This document shows, one piece after another, positions 1 to 6,704 of a stretch of DNA of 15,890 nt. The translations under genes and the position numbers were made by a program. Position 1 is the stretch's first letter; every line of letters starts with the position of its first letter. The notes beneath the pieces are model-generated. The model searched no databases, was not told where the DNA came from, and saw nothing but the letters and a program-made list of their open reading frames with translations. Origin of the DNA: an uncultured Gammaproteobacteria bacterium (GTDB lineage Bacteria > Pseudomonadota > Gammaproteobacteria > Steroidobacterales > JABDMI01); assembly GCA_938039225.1 (NCBI GenBank), contig CALHVH010000007.1, positions 1 to 15,890 on the forward strand, read 5' to 3'.

Positions 1-1025
1 TAAGTAATATGCCCAACTTTACGTCCAGGTCGTGGCTCTTTTGCGTAGTCGTGATAATGGGCTGATTCGTCTTTTAAAGACTCTTCACGATTTGGCATTT
101 CGCCTAAGCAGTTAAGCATCTTGGTTTTACAAATAGCAAAAGTGTGGCCCAAGGGCAAACCGGTAATTGCCCGAATATGGTTTTCGAATTGCGATGACAA
201 TGTGCCTTCAATCGTCCAGTGACCAGAGTTGTGTACTCGTGGAGCCATTTCGTTAATGATGAGCGAATTGCCGTTTACAAAGAACTCTATGGCAAGAACA
301 CCAACATAATTGAAATGTTCTAATAAGTTTTTAGTAAAGGTTTGGGCAAGACTTTCTAAAACGCTATTTTTATACGGAGCATTGGACTCAATTAATATAC
401 CGTTTTCATGACGATTTTCAGTTAAGGGATAAAATTCAATATTCCCTTTGTCGTCACGCACTGCCACTTGAGATACCTCAAAATCAAACTGAACAAAACC
501 TTCTAATAAACAAGGGGTGTTGCCCAATTCAGCCCAGGCATCAGTCAGTTCAGCATATGAACTAATGCGTACTTGACCTTTTCCATCATAACCAAAGCGT
601 CGAGTTTTTAAGATGGCCGGAAAAGCGAAGTCCTTTGCGTTTTCAATATCCTCTTTTGATTCAATATTAAAAAACTCTGGAGTAGGAATACCCAGTTCTT
701 GAAAAAGTGTTTTTTCACTTAGACGATCTTGAGCGGTTTTTAGTGCTTCAGCAGAAGGGTGAAAACTAACTTGTTTAACGATTTCGTTTAGGGCGGTTGC
801 AGGAACGTTTTCAAAATCAAAAGTTAATACATCGCAGCGATTAGCCAGTTCTAGTAATTTATCTTGGTCATCGTATTGCGCCAAGATTACTTCACCCAGA
901 TCACCTGCTGGACATTCAGCATAGGTATCAAGAAAAATAAATTTATATCCAAGTGGGATACCAGCTAAAGCAAGCATTCTTGCTAACTGACCACCACCAA
1001 TGATGCCGACTGTTTTAATTGTCAT
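1..1025 (-). CDS. purK: N5-carboxyaminoimidazole ribonucleotide synthase, 3' end outside the window
   Basis: PurK uses ATP and bicarbonate to convert AIR to N5-CAIR in de novo purine synthesis; PurE then isomerises the product. Reading the minus strand from the ATG at 1023-1025 gives 341 uninterrupted codons with no stop before the edge. The N-terminus has the nucleotide-binding turn IKTVGIIGGGQLARML. ATP-grasp signatures follow: QDRLSEKTLF, the glycine-rich loop RRFGYDGKGQVR, a FEVSQVAVRD strand and the metal/phosphate segment INEMAPRVHNSGHWTIEG. The last readable residues, EPRPGRKVGHIT, match the family's C-terminal motif, so probably only about 15-25 residues are missing. It starts 17 bases after the purE stop, so purE-purK looks like one transcript. 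No clear Shine-Dalgarno precedes the start, which suggests coupling to purE translation (inference). Confidence 0.96.
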   Translation of the reverse strand, partial: MTIKTVGIIGGGQLARMLALAGIPLGYKFIFLDTYAECPAGDLGEVILAQYDDQDKLLELANRCDVLTFDFENVPATALNEIVKQVSFHPSAEALKTAQDRLSEKTLFQELGIPTPEFFNIESKEDIENAKDFAFPAILKTRRFGYDGKGQVRISSYAELTDAWAELGNTPCLLEGFVQFDFEVSQVAVRDDKGNIEFYPLTENRHENGILIESNAPYKNSVLESLAQTFTKNLLEHFNYVGVLAIEFFVNGNSLIINEMAPRVHNSGHWTIEGTLSSQFENHIRAITGLPLGHTFAICKTKMLNCLGEMPNREESLKDESAHYHDYAKEPRPGRKVGHIT

Positions 1026-1043
1026 GAGGTGTGAGTTCTTATA

Positions 1044-1547
1044 CTAAACGGGTTCAGGGTTTGCTAATACGGTATCAGTTTGTTTTTGTCTATAGGCGTC
1101 TAAGCGCGCACGTACATCATCGTTGTTGTTTGCAATAATTGAAGCCGCAAATAAAGCCGCATTGATTGCGCCCGAAGAGCCGATGGCTAAAGTACCCACT
1201 GGAATACCTTTAGGCATCTGTACGATAGAAAGGAGTGAATCCATGCCGCTTAAGGCTTTAGATTCAACTGGAACACCTAATACTGGAACAGAAGTCTTTG
1301 CTGCACACATGCCTGGTAAATGCGCTGCTCCACCGGCACCTGCGATAATGGCGTGTAAACCGCGTTCTCTTGCAGTGCTGGCATAATCAAATAATAAATC
1401 TGGTGTGCGATGCGCCGATACGATTTTTACTTCGTGTGGAATATCTAATTCTATAAGAATATTAACTGCGTTTTGCATTGTGCCCCAATCGGATTGAGAG
1501 CCCATAATGATGCCAACGATTGGCGCAGAGTTATTTTGTTTTGACAT
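1044..1547 (-). CDS. purE: N5-carboxyaminoimidazole ribonucleotide mutase (class I)
   Basis: PurE moves the carboxylate of N5-CAIR to give CAIR, the step after PurK; the protein acts as a cytoplasmic octamer in the class I family. The 167 residues match the usual class I length. Visible motifs are the phosphate-binding GSQSDW (16-21), the catalytic-histidine segment SAHRTP (His46, equivalent to E. coli His45), the glycine-rich AGAGGAAHLPGM (about 69-80), and GVPVESKALSG followed by the AIG-x-x-GA-x-NA helix. The adjacent purK supports the bacterial two-enzyme route over the class II (direct CO2) route. The start is ATG 1545-1547; a GGGGA about 9 bases upstream on the minus strand is the only plausible ribosome site. 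Upstream (1548-1647) the DNA is AT-rich with no recognisable PurR box. Confidence 0.97.
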   Translation of the reverse strand: MSKQNNSAPIVGIIMGSQSDWGTMQNAVNILIELDIPHEVKIVSAHRTPDLLFDYASTARERGLHAIIAGAGGAAHLPGMCAAKTSVPVLGVPVESKALSGMDSLLSIVQMPKGIPVGTLAIGSSGAINAALFAASIIANNNDDVRARLDAYRQKQTDTVLANPEPV

Positions 1548-1647
1548 GAGGAGAGGTCCCCGAGGCTTTTCCAGCCTTTTCTAAAAGAGTATTTTATCAG
1601 TTTTCTAGAATAAGTGAGTTATTTAGTGCTTTTCGTGAATTTGCGGT

Positions 1648-2247
1648 TTATTGAATATTATCTTCATGTTCAGAAAAGACTTCGTCGCGTAAAAACTTGA
1701 ATAGCAATCTGGCTGATTTAGGTGCCTTATTCCCAGCTTTTTCTTTCTTGGCTTGTCGATGGAATTGACGAAGGTTTTGCCTATAGCTTTGTTCGGTAAT
1801 CGAAAAAGCGGAATACATTTCAGCTATAGCGGCATCACCATCTTTTAGGATTCTATCGCGCCATTGTTCAATGCGATGCAAAAAGACCTTTCCCGCTTCA
1901 CTGGCGTTTTGCCATTCGTCAATTTTTGCTTGAATAGGTTCTAAATCGGTGTAGCGCATTAACTTACCGATATACTGTTTCTGCCTTTTCATGCCACCAT
2001 GAGCTCGAGAACCTTTGGTCAGAAGTCGTTTTAAATCTTCTACTGCTCTATGCAAATCGTCGTTTAAGTTTAATTCTTCTAATTGATTACTCGTGAGTAG
2101 GGCTAAGCTTTCACCGAGTTTCTGTTTAGCATCGCTTTCACGTTTAAGCGCCGATTTACTGACCTCATCGTCTAAATCTTGCTCAACATCCATGGGCAAA
2201 TCTTCATCAAAATGAGTATCTTTTCTTGGCTTTTTTTTCTTTGGCAT
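1648..2247 (-). CDS. darP: Ribosome biogenesis factor DarP (YjgA, DUF615)
   Basis: DarP/YjgA associates with the 50S subunit and promotes late large-subunit assembly in E. coli. The protein shows the family pattern: an acidic N-terminal tail (DEDLPMDVEQDLDDE), the VSKSALKRESDAKQKLG helix, then KRQKQYIGKLMRYTDLEPIQ in the middle and a basic C-terminal signature AKKEKAGNKAPKSARLLFKFLRD. I start it at the ATG 2245-2247 (199 aa, MPKKKKPRKD), close to family length. The frame stays open to an ATG at 2290-2292, which would add 15 residues that look unlike the family (MRIVLTLANYDSLLA) and lie over the presumed pmbA promoter. Neither start has a good Shine-Dalgarno. It is divergent from pmbA, the arrangement also found in E. 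coli and Pseudomonas. Identity is certain in kind; only the start is open. Confidence 0.93.
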   Translation of the reverse strand: MPKKKKPRKDTHFDEDLPMDVEQDLDDEVSKSALKRESDAKQKLGESLALLTSNQLEELNLNDDLHRAVEDLKRLLTKGSRAHGGMKRQKQYIGKLMRYTDLEPIQAKIDEWQNASEAGKVFLHRIEQWRDRILKDGDAAIAEMYSAFSITEQSYRQNLRQFHRQAKKEKAGNKAPKSARLLFKFLRDEVFSEHEDNIQ

Positions 2248-2280
2248 GGCAAGCAGACTATCGTAATTAGCTAAAGTCAG

Positions 2281-2286
2281 TACAAT
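2281..2286 (+). promoter_or_regulatory. Possible -10 element for pmbA
   Basis: TACAAT lies about 40 bases before the pmbA ATG in the short darP/pmbA divergent region. It matches the sigma-70 -10 consensus at five of six positions, but the hexamer 17 bases upstream does not resemble a good -35. If used, transcription would start near 2293, leaving a leader of about 32 nucleotides. This is inference from the base pattern only. Confidence 0.3.
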
Positions 2287-2324
2287 ACGCATTCTTATCT
2301 GAATTACAAGTGCAACGGCATCAC

Positions 2325-3710
2325 ATGAGCAAAAACAATCAAGATACTAGTATAAATACCGGCCTCAGTACGATTACAGCTCCAATGCAGTTGGACGAAT
2401 CTAAACTAAAGAATTTAGTCGCTGATGCACTTGCGCAAGCCAAAAAAGAAGGCGCTACACAAGCTGCAGTAGGACTTAATATCGAACAAGGTGTATCGGT
2501 TTCGGTGCGTAAGCAAGAAATTGAAACGCTGGAGGCACAACAAGATCAAGGCTTTGGCTTAACCGTGTATGTTGGTAAGCGAAAAGGTAGTGCAAGTACC
2601 AGCGCAATTACGCCGGAGGCAATTCGTGAAACCGTCACAAAAGCTGTGAAAATTGCGTCCTTCACTGTTGAAGATGAATTCGCTGGCTTGGCCGATGCTG
2701 ATTTAATGGCTACGCAGTTTAATGACTTAGATACTTACCATCCATGGACTATTTCACTACCAGAACTCATTGAGCAAGCACAAATGTGTGAACAAGCGGC
2801 TTTGGATGTTGATGAGCGTATTAGTAATACTGAAGGTAGTAGTCTTAATACCAGTCAGTCCTTTAGTTTATATGCTAACTCACATGGGTTTGTTGGAGAG
2901 CAAAAAAATAGCATGCACTCTATGAGTGTCTCCGTGATTGCAGAGTTAGACAAGCAAATGGAAAGAGATTATTGGTATAGCGTTGCACGTGATGCGCAAG
3001 ATTTAGAAACGGCAAATCTGATTGGAAAGATAGCAGGTCAGCGCACTGTGAATCGATTGGGTTCAAGAAAAATTACGACAAGAAAAGCTCCCATACTTTT
3101 TGTTCCGCAAATGGCGCGTGGCTTGTTTAGTTCTGCGATCAGTGCCTTATCAGGTGCAAGCCAATACCGAGAATCAACTTTTTTACTCAATGCAGAGGGT
3201 GAAAAAATATTCCCTGATTTTATAGATTTAAGTATTCAACCGCATTTACAAAAAGCCTTAGGCAGTGCAAATTACGATTCAGAAGGTGTGGCAACTTATG
3301 CACGTGATTTAGTCAAAGATGGCATTATTCAAGGCTATGTATTAGGAAGCTATTCTGCTAGAAAGCTGGGTCTTAAAACCACAGCAAATGCGGGTGGTGT
3401 GCAAAACGTTTTAGTTAAGACCTCAAACAAAACTCAACAAGATCTAATTAAAGAAATGGATACCGGTTTAATCGTTATGGAAATGATGGGCCAAGGTGTT
3501 AATGGTGTTACTGGAGATTACTCTCGTGGTGCGGCGGGTTTTTGGGTGGAAAAGGGAGAGATACAATATCCAGTCTCGGAAATTACCATTGCCAGCAATC
3601 TCAAAGACATGTATCAAAATATTGTCGCAGTAGGTAATGATGTAAAACACGATTCATCATTAATGACGGGGTCTGTTTTGATCTCAGAGATGATGATAGC
3701 GGGTGAGTAA
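2325..3710 (+). CDS. pmbA: Metalloprotease subunit TldE (PmbA)
   Basis: TldE pairs with TldD to form a cytoplasmic protease that matures microcin B17 and some other peptides and degrades unfolded substrates such as the CcdA antitoxin; in the known complex the zinc site is in TldD and TldE is the non-catalytic partner. From ATG 2325 the protein has 461 residues, near the E. coli length of 450. Diagnostic segments include VSVRKQEIETLEAQQDQGFGLTVY, the glycine/serine-rich KRKGSASTSAITPEAIRETV, AGLADADLMA, and the C-terminal GSYSARKLGLKTTANAGG and GVTGDYSRGAAGFWVE, all characteristic of the TldE side. A GTG at 2310 would add five residues; ATG is preferred because the MSKNNQ start is typical, though neither has a strong ribosome site. 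tldD is not in this window. Confidence 0.96.
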   Translation: MSKNNQDTSINTGLSTITAPMQLDESKLKNLVADALAQAKKEGATQAAVGLNIEQGVSVSVRKQEIETLEAQQDQGFGLTVYVGKRKGSASTSAITPEAIRETVTKAVKIASFTVEDEFAGLADADLMATQFNDLDTYHPWTISLPELIEQAQMCEQAALDVDERISNTEGSSLNTSQSFSLYANSHGFVGEQKNSMHSMSVSVIAELDKQMERDYWYSVARDAQDLETANLIGKIAGQRTVNRLGSRKITTRKAPILFVPQMARGLFSSAISALSGASQYRESTFLLNAEGEKIFPDFIDLSIQPHLQKALGSANYDSEGVATYARDLVKDGIIQGYVLGSYSARKLGLKTTANAGGVQNVLVKTSNKTQQDLIKEMDTGLIVMEMMGQGVNGVTGDYSRGAAGFWVEKGEIQYPVSEITIASNLKDMYQNIVAVGNDVKHDSSLMTGSVLISEMMIAGE

Positions 3711-3725
3711 ACACATCCTAATTTA

Positions 3726-3888
3726 CCGTCATTGCGTTAAGGCGATAGCCGACGCGGCAATATCACACTTGAATTAGTATTCTTTTTTACTTCTGATGCA
3801 ATTTTGAGATTGCCACCTCGGCTTATTTGTGCTGTGTTTATCGACTTATATATATTTAAATTAAGTACATCGCAACCTCGCAATGACG
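3726..3888. repeat. REP/BIME-like inverted repeat element, copy A (tips outward)
   Basis: Nearly the whole gap between the convergent pmbA and YihY-family genes is one composite palindrome. Its outer ends are perfect 10-base inverted copies, CGTCATTGCG (3727-3736) and CGCAATGACG (3879-3888). The inner ends are also inverted: GGCAATaTCA (about 3756-3765) against TGAGATTGCC (3805-3814). Each half is thus a roughly 38-base unit running from GTCATTGCG to GGCAATnTCA. The right-hand unit is split by an AT-rich stretch of about 45 bases containing TATATATATTTAAATTAA. The same unit recurs at 11270-11348 in the opposite arrangement. Such elements at convergent gene ends can act as bidirectional terminators or protect mRNA ends (general knowledge of REP elements; not shown here). 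Confidence 0.8.
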
Positions 3889-3891
3889 AAT

Positions 3892-5223
3892 TTAGTCTTG
3901 ATCAATTGTACGACCCAAAATATCCGACAAACTTTGCTCACTAAGTGCTTGCATCAAATTCGTCTGCGAGTCTTCTAATAATCCTTTAAGCCGTTCATCA
4001 AATTTATGTGAGCCCGTCCATTTTGAATTATTGAACAAAGCCTTTGCTATATCACTGAGACTGATTGTTGTAGGTTGTCGTCTTGGAAATAATGCTCCGT
4101 TTTCATCTTGACGAATAATTTCAGCCGTTTCTAATCTTTCTATTAGTTGCGATATATTTTTTGAGGGCAGCTGATAGTAACGCGATAAGGCATCTATATC
4201 CCAACTTTGTGCTCCAGTTTCAAAGTCTTTACTTACTTGCAACATGATTTCACTGGCAAAGCCAACTTCTTGCAAGGGGCTTAAGCTGATTTGTACGCTT
4301 CCATCTTTAAGGTGTTGTGAATGTGATAAGTAGAACACCAAGCGTGCACCAATTAATAAGATAATACAGCTGATATATAGCCAAATCATAAACATAACTA
4401 AAATGGCAAAGCTCGAATAAATGGCGGTATAACGAGTTGAATTGGCAACAAAGTTTGCAAATAAAAATCCTATAAAAGACCAAGAAAACCCAGCTATAGA
4501 ACCTCCAATGAGAGCATGCTTAAACTTAACTTTAGTATTTGGGATGAACTTATATAAAAATGTAAAAGTACCAATCACTAAAATAGTGGGTACTATTTTG
4601 CCAAAATTTTCTACTAAATAACCTATTGGCGCTACTTGTGATGCTTGTTGAGTTAGGTGATGACTGCTAATCGTAGTACCTAAGGCAAGAGCGCTTAGCA
4701 TTAGTACTGGCGCAATTACCAGAACTCCAACATATTCGGTTAAACGTTTTGCAAAATTTTTATGTCCTTGAATTTCCCAGATACTATTAAAACTATTTTC
4801 TACTTTACGTATTAAGCTCAGTGCAACAAAAAATAAAAATAAGACTCCAAATAATCCCAAAATATCACCGCGCATGTTTTCAACGAAGCCTAATAATTGT
4901 TGAGTTACTTCGGTGCCCTTGGGCCCTAAGGGTTGCAAGAACTGATCAATGAGATTAATAACGTCTTGGTTTTTATGCACCCCAAGACCTTTTAAAATTG
5001 AGAAACACAATGCTAGAACAGGCACAATAGAAAGCAAAATGGTATAAACCAAGCTAACGGCATGTAAAGTGATTTGTCCACGAGAAATGTCGCGAATTAA
5101 GGCCACCACATAACGTAGGAAATTTATTAGCAAACGTAGTGGCAAAGGCGCTTTTTGCCAAGAGGGCGCCCAAAGTTTTTGTTGAATTAAATCACTAAAA
5201 GAAATGCGAGATGTTTTATTCAT
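3892..5223 (-). CDS. YihY/BrkB-family inner-membrane protein (UPF0761)
   Basis: This 443-residue protein belongs to the YihY/BrkB family, often mislabelled ribonuclease BN; the biochemical role of the family is not settled. Six hydrophobic segments fall near residues 55-77, 119-138, 165-186, 209-226, 237-259 and 271-295. Family marks are SLVYTILLSIVPVLA at the first membrane segment, NSFNSIWEIQ after the second, TFLYKFIPNT in the middle and NSTRYTAIYSSFAILVMFMIWLY in the last. The C-terminal 140 residues are soluble; about 350-405 look like a winged-helix fold (SRYYQLPSKNISQLIERLETAEIIRQDENGALFPRR), as in long proteobacterial members. The ATG at 5221-5223 has no visible Shine-Dalgarno. It lies 76 bases downstream of the small Cys/His membrane protein in the same direction and may share its transcript. 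No nuclease active site is seen. Confidence 0.9.
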   Translation of the reverse strand: MNKTSRISFSDLIQQKLWAPSWQKAPLPLRLLINFLRYVVALIRDISRGQITLHAVSLVYTILLSIVPVLALCFSILKGLGVHKNQDVINLIDQFLQPLGPKGTEVTQQLLGFVENMRGDILGLFGVLFLFFVALSLIRKVENSFNSIWEIQGHKNFAKRLTEYVGVLVIAPVLMLSALALGTTISSHHLTQQASQVAPIGYLVENFGKIVPTILVIGTFTFLYKFIPNTKVKFKHALIGGSIAGFSWSFIGFLFANFVANSTRYTAIYSSFAILVMFMIWLYISCIILLIGARLVFYLSHSQHLKDGSVQISLSPLQEVGFASEIMLQVSKDFETGAQSWDIDALSRYYQLPSKNISQLIERLETAEIIRQDENGALFPRRQPTTISLSDIAKALFNNSKWTGSHKFDERLKGLLEDSQTNLMQALSEQSLSDILGRTIDQD

Positions 5224-5299
5224 AGCAATAGTTTACTGCTTTTGCTATTTGAAAGATTACTAATTATAAAAGTAGTGCATGATAATTAATGATTCTTGT

Positions 5300-5701
5300 T
5301 TACTTACTTTGCTTGCGCAATTTAGCTTTACGTTCATTCGACTCTCGGGTTTCCTTCTGTCGGGAAGTTTTGCGTCTATCAGTATGGTGGAGATATTGAC
5401 AATTGCAGGTATTTGATTGAGTGCAGTCTTTTAATGGCAAGAGAGGCGCTTCTCTGACTAAGTATCGAGTATGACCAATAGCTTTTACTGCCTCGCAGGC
5501 ATTGGTTTCATGCGAGATGGTTACCGCGGCATGTTTGCTATTGAGAGTGTACTCTTTAGTATGTTGTTGAAACGGTTTTTGATTAGGCGTTTTTTTAGTA
5601 GTGTTGTTTTGTTTATTGAGCTTTTCCGTTTTATCAGAGAAAGCATAAACTAAGGCTGCCAAAACAACAGCAAAAACGCTAATTAGTATTAATTCGCCCA
5701 T
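5300..5701 (-). CDS. Membrane-anchored Cys/His-rich small protein, unknown function
   Basis: The 133-residue product has one N-terminal membrane helix (about 2-21, GELILISVFAVVLAALVYAF), a polar linker rich in Lys, Asn, Gln and Thr (about 23-60), and a conserved-looking C-terminal block. That block reads NACEAVKAI, then YLVREAPLLPLKDC, then a cluster C93-x5-C99-x-C101-x3-H105-H106-x-D108-R109-R110, ending in a strongly basic tail. I recall this ACEA...PLLPL..C...C.C.Y.HH.DRR pattern from uncharacterised proteobacterial proteins, but no function. The cysteines and histidines could bind a metal (inference). The helix lacks a signal-cleavage site, so the C-terminus is probably cytoplasmic by the positive-inside rule. 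Translation start is well supported: AAGGA sits 7 bases before the ATG at 5699-5701. It lies upstream of the YihY-family gene on the same strand. Confidence 0.82.
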   Translation of the reverse strand: MGELILISVFAVVLAALVYAFSDKTEKLNKQNNTTKKTPNQKPFQQHTKEYTLNSKHAAVTISHETNACEAVKAIGHTRYLVREAPLLPLKDCTQSNTCNCQYLHHTDRRKTSRQKETRESNERKAKLRKQSK

Positions 5702-5831
5702 AACTACATCCTTGATCCATTATCAGCAGCATTTCCCTTTATACTCATGCGGCTTTAGAAGATTTACACTAGCTATATTTTTACATAATTCCGATTATTT
5801 TTTCACTCATTTTTAACTGGAACCTGATGCA

Positions 5832-6629
5832 ATGCAGCATTATCCGCAAAGAATTGTTTGTTTAACCGAAGAAACCACTGAAACTCTGTATTTGTTAGAA
5901 GAAGACTGGAGAATTGTAGGTATTTCTGGCTTTACTGTGCGCCCTGTTCGAGCACGAAAAGAAAAACCCAAAGTGTCGGCGTTTACCTCAGCAAAGTATG
6001 AAAAAATTATTGCGCTTAAACCGGATCTTGTATTAGGTTTTTCTGATTTACAAGCCGACATCGCTGCGGATTTGGTCAAGCTGGGAATTAATGTGCATGT
6101 ATTTAATCATCGCAGTGTGGATGGTATTTATCAGATGATAGCTATGTTGGGTGGAATGATTGGTTGTGAACAAAAAGCGCAAGCCTTAATTGCGGATTTA
6201 AAGGCAGGTGTAAATAAAATTAAATCCAAAGTAGCTCAGAGCAGTTTTAGACCCAAAGTATTTTTTGAGGAATGGGATGAGCCATTGTTTTCCGGCATTC
6301 AGTGGGTATCAGAACTCATTGAAATAGCTGGTGGTGATGATGTTTTTCCTGAATTGGCTAAAGAGTCTTTAGGAAAAAATAGAATTATTGCTGACCCAAC
6401 AGAGGTGATCCGTAGACAGCCTGATATTATTATTGGATCGTGGTGTGGCAAAAAATTTAGAGCGGAGCATGTTAGGCAACGTGAAGGTTGGGGCGATATT
6501 CCAGCGGTTCAGAATAATCAAATTCATGAAATCAAATCTCCAATTATTCTGCAACCAGGGCCTGCCGCCTTAACAGATGGGCTTGAGAGTTTATATGCTC
6601 TGATTTCTAGCGTTGAAGTTACCTCTTAG
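5832..6629 (+). CDS. BtuF-like (class III) binding protein lacking a signal peptide
   Basis: The 265-residue protein has the two-lobed fold pattern of cobalamin/siderophore binding proteins: QRIVCLTEETTETLYLLEED, the strand VGISGFTV, KVSAFTSAKYEKIIALKPDLVLG, a long linker helix (about 115-150), then a second lobe with RPKVFFEEWDEPLFSGIQWVSELIEIAGGDDVFPEL and RRQPDIIIGSWCGKKF. Normal BtuF relatives are periplasmic, but this one begins MQHYPQRIV and an in-frame TAA at 5814-5816 leaves no room for a signal sequence, so it should be cytoplasmic. GGAA lies 9 bases before the start. No permease or ATPase gene is nearby. Similar solitary, leaderless proteins annotated as cobalamin-binding are known to me from other proteobacteria; their ligand is not established. 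The peptidase gene follows after 75 bases. Confidence 0.88.
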   Translation: MQHYPQRIVCLTEETTETLYLLEEDWRIVGISGFTVRPVRARKEKPKVSAFTSAKYEKIIALKPDLVLGFSDLQADIAADLVKLGINVHVFNHRSVDGIYQMIAMLGGMIGCEQKAQALIADLKAGVNKIKSKVAQSSFRPKVFFEEWDEPLFSGIQWVSELIEIAGGDDVFPELAKESLGKNRIIADPTEVIRRQPDIIIGSWCGKKFRAEHVRQREGWGDIPAVQNNQIHEIKSPIILQPGPAALTDGLESLYALISSVEVTS

Positions 6630-6704
6630 GTATGCAGTACTTGTATGGCTAATTTTGTTCATATCTTTAGTCCATTATTATTTAAAAATAAGTTATATTT
6701 AATT

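Noticed and set aside
1123..1386. Plus-strand open frame inside purE, and other antisense frames (for example 5840-6079, 7133-7372, 12392-12655)
   Set aside because: They lie inside strongly recognised genes on the other strand, have no ribosome site and show no recognisable protein features.
1563..1581. AGGCT/AGCCT hairpin followed by TTTT, as a terminator or purE riboswitch
   Set aside because: The stem is only 5 bp, the T run is on the plus strand where no gene is read into it, and no purine riboswitch core or PurR box is recognisable upstream of purE.
3892..5223. Annotation of the YihY-family protein as ribonuclease BN
   Set aside because: That name is a historical error for this family; true RNase BN (ElaC) is a metallo-beta-lactamase fold enzyme. 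This protein is a six-segment membrane protein with no nuclease motif.
5237..5265. AATAG/CTATT hairpin between the small membrane protein and the YihY-family gene
   Set aside because: Only a 5-bp AT-rich stem with a large loop and no T tract; it is expected by chance in such DNA.
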